The position numbers and the translations under genes are program-made. A stretch of DNA of 7,970 nt, taken from positions 1 through 7,970 of the forward strand of contig JAJZKJ010000087.1 in assembly GCA_021804195.1 (NCBI GenBank), written 5' to 3'. Positions 1-5,900 of the stretch are shown piece by piece (the first letter of the stretch is position 1; the number at the start of each line of letters is the position of its first letter). A model generated the notes under the pieces. It was not told the DNA's origin. It ran no database searches and saw nothing but the letters and a program-made list of their open reading frames with translations. Source of the stretch: Acidobacteriota bacterium. Its GTDB lineage: Bacteria > Planctomycetota > Phycisphaerae > WQYP01 > JAJZKJ01.

Positions 1-5
1 CTCGA

Positions 6-32
6 TTTGGCATAAATCACTGGCGTGCCAAA
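6..32. repeat. Inverted repeat in the leader region of the window
   Basis: TTTGGCA (6-12) is matched by TGCCAAA (26-32), a perfect 7-bp inverted repeat with a 13-nt loop. Two shorter GC-rich snapbacks follow: CCCC/GGGG at 44-55 and GGGG/CCCC around 122-132. No run of T follows on the + strand, so this is not a convincing terminator for an upstream gene. It could be an operator or a structure from the 3' end of a gene lying outside the window. Apart from these repeats I see no gene in positions 1-212. Confidence 0.4.
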
Positions 33-212
33 ATAGCCGTAGCCCCCAATCGGGGTTGGCGACAAAACCGCCGTGCGGAATCGTAGGCCCACGGCCGCAG
101 GTGGGACTGCCGCGCCATTTGGGGCGGCCCCCCAGTCGCGAATGGGCTTCTCCGTCCGCACCGCGTTTATGCGCAAAGCACATCCCTATCGCTGGCCAGG
201 TTGCAACGCGGG

Positions 213-241
213 CTGAAAGCGCATCGCGCCGTCGGTATAAT
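213..241 (+). promoter_or_regulatory. Sigma-70-like promoter of the CTP synthase gene
   Basis: A perfect -10 box, TATAAT, lies at 236-241. Exactly 17 nt upstream is CTGAAA (213-218), which matches the -35 consensus TTGACA at four of six positions. A start site near 248 is expected, giving a leader of only about 24 nt before the ATG at 272. The short leader leaves no room for an attenuator or riboswitch between promoter and gene. The alternative -35 TTGCAA (201-206) is 29 nt from the -10 box and too far away. Confidence 0.7.
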
Positions 242-257
242 CCCGGCTGATGATCTC

Positions 258-265
258 GAGTGAGG
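258..265 (+). promoter_or_regulatory. Ribosome binding site deciding the CTP synthase start
   Basis: GAGTGAGG ends 6 nt before the ATG at 272 and is a fair match to the anti-Shine-Dalgarno complement. An in-frame GTG at 260 would extend the protein by four residues, but it lies inside this site and only about 12 nt after the predicted transcription start. ATG 272 is therefore preferred. Confidence 0.5.
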
Positions 266-271
266 TTCGCG

Positions 272-2032
272 ATGCGCGAAGATACCCCGTTGGACCTGCT
301 GGCTTCCCTGGGCCACAGCTCGCCGGAAACCGAGTTCTACAGCCCCTATCCCCAAGGTTATGAAAAAGGCCGCTGCAAGTACGTCGTGGTCCTCGGAACC
401 GTCATGAGCGGATTGGGCAAAGGCATTTTCAGCGCTTCCCTGGCGAAAATTCTCAAGGACAAAGCCCTGCGCGTAGCGCCGATCAAAATGGAAGGGTACC
501 TGAACATCGATGCCGGAACGCTGAATCCCTTTCGCCACGGCGAGGTGTTCGTGCTGGACGACGGCCTGGAAACGGACATGGACTTGGGCACCTACGAGCG
601 CATGTTGGATGAAAACCTCTCCCGGCATAGTTTTGTCACCAGCGGGCAAATCTTCACGCGCATTCTGGAGCACGAGCGGCATGGCCATTACCTGGGCCGC
701 GACGTGCAGATGATCCCCCATGTCACCGGGGAGGTTAAATACACGCTGCGCGCCTTGGCCCTGGAAACGCGGGCGGATCTGGTGTTTGTGGAGGTGGGCG
801 GCACCGTCGGAGATTACGAGAACGGCTATTTCATCGAAGCGATCCGCGAATTGGCGTACGAAGAGGGCGAGCATTCCGTGGGCGTAGTGGCGCTGACGTA
901 CATCGTCGAACCGCAGGCCCTGGGTGAGCAGAAATCCAAAGCCGCCCAGCTGGGCATGCGGCAGTTGATGCAAACCGGCCTGCATCCGCACATCATCGCG
1001 TGCCGCTGCGCCGCGCCGGTGACGGACAAGGTGCGGCAGAAAATATCGATGTTCAGCAATGTACCCCTGCGGCGTGTTTTTTCAATGCATGACCTGCCCA
1101 GCATCTATCTGGTGCCGGAGATGCTCCGGGAAGCCGGGCTGGACCGTGAAGTGCTCACGCTGCTGCATTTGCATGAGCGCGTCAACCAGCGGGCCGAGGA
1201 CGCGGCGCGCGCCCGCTGGACCCGGTTCGTGGGCCAGTTGCTGGCGGAAAAGGAAAAAACCGTCATCATCGGCGTGACGGGCAAGTATGCTTCCCTGCGC
1301 GACGCCTATGCCAGCATCGATAAAGCCCTGGAACACGCCGCCGCCGCCGCCCAGTGCCGCCTGCAGGTACAGTGGATCGACACCACCGAAATCACTCCCC
1401 GCAACGTCGCGGAAATGCTCAAAGGGTGCCATGGTATTATCGTGCCTGGCGGATTCGGGTCGCGCGGAGCGGAAGGGAAAATTCAGTGCATCCGTTATGC
1501 CCGCGAAAACCATGTGCCGTATCTGGGCATCTGCCTGGGCTTTCAGATGGCGGTGGTGGAATACGCCCGCCACGTCTGCGGCTTGGATGGCGCCAACACC
1601 ACGGAAATTGATCCGCACTGCCAGCATCCGGTGATCGACATTCTGCCTGAGCAGAAGAAGATCGAAGGCTTAGGCGGCAATATGCGTTTGGGCGGCAAGG
1701 ATGTGATTCTAAAATCCGGCACGGGTATTTCCCACCTCTACGGAGACGCCACCACGGTGCGCCTGCGTTTTCGCCACCGCTACGAAGTGGAACCACGTTA
1801 TATCGAGACCCTGGAGCGTCACGGCCTGGTATTCGGCGGCCACGCGCCCAACCAGCCCATCATGCAGATGCTGGAATTACCCGCCACGGTTCACCCTTAC
1901 TTTTTCGCCACGCAGGCCCACCCGTGCCTGACCAGCCGGCCCCTGGCGCCGGATCCGATGTTCCTGGGCCTGGTGCAGGCGGCTCTGCGCCGGGCTTATC
2001 CGCAGCAGGCCTTTGCAAGCCTGGTGGGGTGA
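272..2032 (+). CDS. pyrG: CTP synthase (glutamine-hydrolysing), divergent, eukaryote-like
   Basis: It converts UTP, ATP and glutamine to CTP in the cytoplasm, the last step of pyrimidine nucleotide synthesis. The 586-residue protein has two family domains. The amidoligase domain (about 37-310) has the P-loop G42-TVMSGLGKG-G51 with K50, the segment K72-M-E-G-Y, metal ligands D104 and E174 (E. coli D72, E140), and the UTP-loop lysines K221 and K223 in GEQKSKAAQ. The class I glutamine amidotransferase domain (about 325-580) has the oxyanion motif PGGFGSRG, nucleophile C421 in GICLGFQ, MRLG, RHRYEV and H550. Family members are usually about 535-560 residues; the excess here is mainly a ~34-residue N-terminal extension before the first beta strand. 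Oddities: the triad Glu after H550-P is Cys (C552), E74-G75 replaces the usual Asp-Pro, and the UTP loop has Ala-Ala where Pro-Thr is usual. The gene appears monocistronic. Family identity is secure; full glutamine-dependent activity is not. Confidence 0.95.
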   Translation: MREDTPLDLLASLGHSSPETEFYSPYPQGYEKGRCKYVVVLGTVMSGLGKGIFSASLAKILKDKALRVAPIKMEGYLNIDAGTLNPFRHGEVFVLDDGLETDMDLGTYERMLDENLSRHSFVTSGQIFTRILEHERHGHYLGRDVQMIPHVTGEVKYTLRALALETRADLVFVEVGGTVGDYENGYFIEAIRELAYEEGEHSVGVVALTYIVEPQALGEQKSKAAQLGMRQLMQTGLHPHIIACRCAAPVTDKVRQKISMFSNVPLRRVFSMHDLPSIYLVPEMLREAGLDREVLTLLHLHERVNQRAEDAARARWTRFVGQLLAEKEKTVIIGVTGKYASLRDAYASIDKALEHAAAAAQCRLQVQWIDTTEITPRNVAEMLKGCHGIIVPGGFGSRGAEGKIQCIRYARENHVPYLGICLGFQMAVVEYARHVCGLDGANTTEIDPHCQHPVIDILPEQKKIEGLGGNMRLGGKDVILKSGTGISHLYGDATTVRLRFRHRYEVEPRYIETLERHGLVFGGHAPNQPIMQMLELPATVHPYFFATQAHPCLTSRPLAPDPMFLGLVQAALRRAYPQQAFASLVG

Positions 2033-2049
2033 CACTTTTTCGGGGAGTC

Positions 2050-2226
2050 GGGACGGTAATGGAAGCAGGCGTCCCAATCGCAGCGCGTCGCGGTCGCGAC
2101 GACGGGACTGTTAACCAATACCCCCCTGCCTTTATCCCGATAGCGGTCCCGATTATCAGCCGCTCACCTCGCCGAAGGCGAGCCGGACTTTGTCGAGTCG
2201 CCTAACGGTCTCATGGCGGCGACTCG
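2050..2226. repeat. Cluster of inverted repeats downstream of the CTP synthase gene
   Basis: Several perfect inverted repeats occur in tandem: GGGACG/CGTCCC (2050-2055 / 2070-2075), CGTCGCG/CGCGACG around a 2-nt centre (2086-2101), GGGAC/GTCCC (2104-2108 / 2146-2150), CTCGCC-GAA-GGCGAG (2168-2182), and a 9-bp stem CGAGTCGCC/GGCGACTCG with a 15-nt loop (2194-2202 / 2218-2226). TCCCGAT is also directly repeated 12 nt apart (2135, 2147). None is followed by a U-run, so a classical intrinsic terminator is unlikely. The stretch may be a REP-like intergenic element or a 3'-end structure of the CTP synthase mRNA. No gene is supported in 2033-2335. Confidence 0.5.
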
Positions 2227-2335
2227 CGGCTTAGCCTTCCCGCCACACCAACGCCATTTTCTTTTCCGGAATGTGTGTATGTAAAGGTTATTTCCTGGCT
2301 GATCCGCGAATTTCCCCTTTTCCACCGTCCCCTTG

Positions 2336-2377
2336 TTAATTTCCAATTTCTAATTTTTAATCTGTGCTTTTCACTTT
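2336..2377 (+). repeat. AT-rich tract of degenerate 7-nt repeats
   Basis: Six consecutive heptamers can be read in register: TTAATTT, CCAATTT, CTAATTT, TTAATCT, GTGCTTT, TCACTTT. The loose consensus is NNAAYYY. Pyrimidine-rich heptamers CCACCGT and CCCCTTG (2322-2335) precede it. The tract is much richer in A+T than its surroundings and lies just before the LuxR remnant. A second tract with the same consensus but GC-rich bases lies at the start of the autotransporter gene. The repeats resemble short tandemly repeated repetitive sequences rather than a promoter. Confidence 0.55.
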
Positions 2378-2395
2378 ATCCCCTCCCTCTCGTCG

Positions 2396-2694
2396 CTGCT
2401 GCTGGATCGCCGCGCCGCCGCGGCGGACCGCTTGCCCGAAATGGTCGGCCCATGGCTCCGCGGCCAGCTGGCCGCATTCCGGGCGGGCGCTCCGAATCGC
2501 CCCTGCCTTCCGTTGTGCGCCGAGCGCCCGGGCTGCCGTCTGACGGTGCGCTTGCTCATGCGGCCGGACGCGGAAATCGCAGTTGGCCTGGGCGTGGCGC
2601 CGGGAACGGTGGAAAACATCTGGCGAACATTTACGCAAAATTGGGTGTGCAAACACGGCATGGCGCTGTGATCAAGGCGCTGGAAATCGGTTGA
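2396..2694 (+). pseudogene. Remnant of a LuxR-type transcriptional regulator (deletion plus frameshift)
   Basis: The 3' part, read in the frame ending at TGA 2692-2694, gives HLANIYAKLGVQTR and then AVIKALEIG, the recognition-helix end and last helix of a LuxR/GerE helix-turn-helix. The preceding part lies in another frame (the frame of codon 2609-2611) and gives DAEIAVGLGVAPGTVEN, the middle of the same domain. Restoring one base between 2617 and 2618 (AAC then CAT) joins them as TVEN-HLANIYAKLGV. Upstream in the first frame, LLLLDRR (from 2396), RLPEMVGPWL and RLTVRLLM resemble the sensor/linker part of such regulators. RLTVRLLM runs almost directly into DAEIA, so the linker and first HTH helix (usual LTxRExEVLxLLAxG) are missing. 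No receiver domain, start codon or Shine-Dalgarno sequence fits. A nonfunctional relic is most likely; the frameshift alone could be a sequencing error, the deletion could not. Confidence 0.75.
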
Positions 2695-2699
2695 CGAAC

Positions 2700-2713
2700 G
2701 TACGTGCGCGTAC
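2700..2713. repeat. Small inverted repeat abutting the -35 box
   Basis: GTACG (2700-2704) and CGTAC (2709-2713) flank a 4-nt centre, giving a near-palindrome that ends 3 nt before the TTGACA box of the autotransporter promoter. Its position would suit an activator or repressor site. There is only one short copy, so chance occurrence is possible. Confidence 0.3.
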
Positions 2714-2716
2714 CTA

Positions 2717-2744
2717 TTGACAATCGGCATTTCAAATCTATGCT
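2717..2744 (+). promoter_or_regulatory. Sigma-70-like promoter of the autotransporter gene
   Basis: A perfect -35 box, TTGACA (2717-2722), is followed after 16 nt by TATGCT (2739-2744), which matches TATAAT at four of six positions. Transcription would start near 2751, leaving a leader of about 160 nt before the ATG at 2911. That leader contains one weak hairpin (GTGCT/AGCAC, 2828-2844), and I recognise no riboswitch in it. The promoter begins 22 nt after the stop of the LuxR remnant. Confidence 0.6.
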
Positions 2745-2897
2745 GGGCATTCGTGGCGGTGGTTCGCCGTTATCGTGGTGCGCCAATAATCAGTATCTCG
2801 TCCGCGTCCAGGCGGCTTTTCGGCATGGTGCTGCGTAGGAGCACGCACAGCCCCGCCCCGGCGACTCTCCGACCCGGAGGCCCTTCGCCGCCCCCAC

Positions 2898-2903
2898 AAG
2901 GAG
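2898..2903 (+). promoter_or_regulatory. Strong ribosome binding site of the autotransporter gene
   Basis: AAGGAG with a 7-nt spacer precedes ATG 2911. This near-consensus site fixes the start at 2911, although the first ~24 residues form an unusually long N-region before the hydrophobic part of the signal peptide. Confidence 0.75.
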
Positions 2904-2910
2904 CAGGATC

Positions 2911-5900
2911 ATGTCGCGCCACCCGCAACCCGCAACTCGTAACTTCCCACCTGTCGTCCGTGACTTCCACCGTTCTCATCACGCCCGGCGGGCCTTGCTC
3001 TCCGCCGCCGGCTTGGCCGTGGCGGCCACACTGGTTCCGGGCTTCATGCCGCACGCCCGCGCGACGACCCTGAAGGGGATTACCGTTGACATCGGCAGCG
3101 GCGCCTACAGCACGTCCTATACGCAACTGCAGACACTGCTCGGTAACAACCAGGCTTATTGGGTCAGTTTTTCCTTCGGCGCCGGCGGAACCCTGAACCT
3201 CACCGCCGACAGCTCAACCGCCCCACCGATCGCCGCCACCATGAGCGGCACCCCCATTTACATCAACGCCGAGGGCGGCTACGTAACGTTGAGCGGCTTT
3301 TCCGGCGGCAGCGGCAGCGGCAGCTACGACTACCCCGGCTTGGTCAGTACGAGCACGGGCAACACGATCGTCCTCGAGAACGGCACCTTTGGTGGGACCG
3401 ATTATTCCGGCGTCACGGCGGGCACCATCCAGATTGGCGGCGGCACGGCGACGCTGGCGGCGACTATCGTGTCCGGTGGGGGCCTTCCCCCAGGTCCCGG
3501 GGCCACCATCGCGTTTAACTATGGCACCTTCTCGAATGCCTTCGCCGGCGGCGGGGGGGTGCCTTATAACATCTTGGTCTCCGGGGCCACCAATGTCATC
3601 AATGGTGGCGGCGCTGCGGGCACCTTCACGGGCAGCTTTTCCGGCTCTGGCACGCTGCAACTGCAAGATGCCACGTTCGAACTGGCTCCCCCGGGGCCGA
3701 CGCTAACCAACGCCGGTTTTACCGGTACCCTGGATGTTGAAACCGGAGCAACTATTTTACTGGACAGCCAAGGCGCCCTCACCAGCGGCGGCTTCATCAT
3801 CAATGGCGGCGCGTTGAAGAACAACAGCGGCGGCGCCTTGAATTTTTCTCCCGCCAATACCATTGCGATCAACTCCGGCGGCTTCACCTTTGACGCCGAT
3901 GGCCAAAGCAGCACCCTGCAAGGCGTCATCAGCGGCGCCGGTAATCTGACTATTGCCGACAGCAGCACCCACGGCGACGGTACCGTGAACCTGGATCCCA
4001 CGAATGGCAGCAACGTTTCAACCGCTAACACTTACACGGGTGGGACGACTATTCAGGACGGTGTCACCGCCGGCTTTACCAACAGCGCCAGCTTCGGCAC
4101 GGGAACCATCACGGTCGACGCCACCGGCGGGACCCTCAAGTACGGGGCGGCCAGTCTGGCGCCGACGAACCCGCTGCAACTCATCGGCAATGCCACGATT
4201 GACGCCGGCGGATTTACCGGCGCCAACGCCCAGACTTACGCCGGCGCCATCAGCAACGCCCCGGACACCGGCGGCCAGACGTTGACGATCCAGAACGGCA
4301 CACTCTCACTGACGAACAGCTCAAACGAAAACGACTTCACCAGCGGCACGTTGCAAATCGGTGACGGTGTGCACACCGCCACGGTTCAAGCCGCGTCCTC
4401 ATCCTGCCTGCCCGGCCCGAATGTTTCCATCGAACTTAACGCCGGCACGCTGAAATATACCGGCGCCGGTTCGCTCACCTTACCCAACAACGTCGCGGGC
4501 GCGGCCGGTATGAACAACGCGCTCGATGCCGGTGGCAACACCATCGTCCTCGGCGGGGCCGTCACCAACAGCAGCGGCACATTAGCGCTGCAAAATGGCA
4601 CATTCTCATCAGCCAGCGCCTCCGCCGGCAACACGTTCGCCAATTTCACCGGCGGCACGCTGCAGGTCGGAAGTTCCTCCGGCGCCGCCACACTCGCGCT
4701 TAGCGACAACGCAAGCACCGGCGCGCTGTATCTTCCCGGCTTAAATGCCACCCTCGCGCTCAATGGCGGCACGGTGGCAATGCCCGCCACGCTCCAGCAA
4801 CCTACCACCATCTTCAACAATATCCTGGTTATGGGAACCGGGGGCGGCATCGAAGGCGTGGATAATGCGAACGCCGTAATTTCACTGGCGGGATCGCTTA
4901 ACATCGACACGTCGAGCAATCCCGACGAGACCCTCGTGCTGCTGAACGGCGTGTTTTCCTGCACCAAAGCCGGCTATACGACGCAGGGCGTCGTACAGGT
5001 GGGGAACGGGACCAGCAGCGGGGTCGCGAGCCACCAGTTTAATTCGGCCCCGATTGCGCCTACAAGCCACATCACTCTGGATGAGGGGGGCTTGGCCTTC
5101 GTCAGTTCCAGCAACGGCCCCGTTACCGTCCCGCAGGACATTTTGGTCGATCCCGCCGGTGCATTCGTGGAGACCATTTACACGGGGCCGGGTTCCGGGT
5201 CGGAGGCCATCGTGCAACTTACGGGCGACCTAAGCGGTCCTGGCAAGCTGTCGGCCGCCCCCGGTTCCCATAACCAGGATGTCGGGCCGATTGTGCTGGA
5301 CCCCTCCGCGGGCAATAACCTTGGCTTCACCGGCACGCTGCAGGTGATGACAAGCCTCACTCTGGACTCCCAAAACGCGGTCACGGGCGGCGGTTTTGAG
5401 GTCGGCAGTACTTTCTCGTCCGGGGGGGTAACCTTCACCAACAATACCAACGGGCCTCTGGTTCTCTCCGCGGCAAACACGATCAGCATGGACTCCGCTG
5501 CAAATCTCGCGATCGACACGCGCGGGCGGAGCGTAACCCTTCACGGCGTCATCATCAGCAGCAGCTACGGGGGTGGTCAATTGACCTTGGAAGACACGAC
5601 CATCAGCGACGGAATAGTAAATCTTGACCCAACCAACCTTGCGGGCCAGTCCGTTCCCAACACATACTCGGGGGGTACGACCGTTGCGGGCGTCACCGCC
5701 ACCTTTGGCAGCAGCGGAGCCTTTGGTAGCGGCGATATCGTTTTTGCAAACGGCGGAACGCTCATGCCGACGGCCGCCGGCCTGAATTTGCCAAACAACA
5801 TCGGCCTGACCGACAGTCCTTCCAGTTCCACACCCGACGTCTACAACACCAATGGCACGATCTCCGAGATCAGCGGGCGCCTTTACACCGTTTACGACGC

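Noticed and set aside
56..250. 64-codon + strand reading frame before the CTP synthase gene
   Set aside because: It has a Pro/Arg-rich composition without any family signature, overlaps the promoter region, and lacks a ribosome binding site.
260..271. GTG at 260 as the CTP synthase start
   Set aside because: It lies within the likely ribosome binding site of ATG 272 and only about 12 nt from the predicted transcription start, with no Shine-Dalgarno sequence of its own.
167..991. Long antisense reading frame opposite the CTP synthase gene
   Set aside because: It mirrors the codon structure of the certain gene on the other strand. The peptide has no recognisable motif, and GC-rich genes commonly give such shadows.
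1082..1627. Second antisense reading frame (181 codons) opposite the CTP synthase gene
   Set aside because: It is an antisense shadow of conserved coding sequence with no independent start signal.
2275..2694. A single intact 139-residue protein spanning the LuxR remnant
   Set aside because: Only its last ~26 residues match the regulator family. The front part is translated intergenic and out-of-frame sequence, so it is not a real intact gene.
2921..2969. CRISPR-like array or phage attachment site at the heptamer tract
   Set aside because: The repeat units are only 7 nt with no spacers, so this is neither a CRISPR array nor a typical attachment site.
2717..3073. + strand reading frame overlapping the autotransporter start
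   Set aside because: Its start codon coincides with the -35 box, it runs out of frame into the signal peptide, and it shows no family features.
3564..4967. Antisense frames of 155 and 193 codons (3564-4031 and 4386-4967) opposite the passenger
   Set aside because: Their Val/Pro/Ala-rich sequence is the complement of Gly/Thr/Asn repeats, so they are shadows of the repeat coding.
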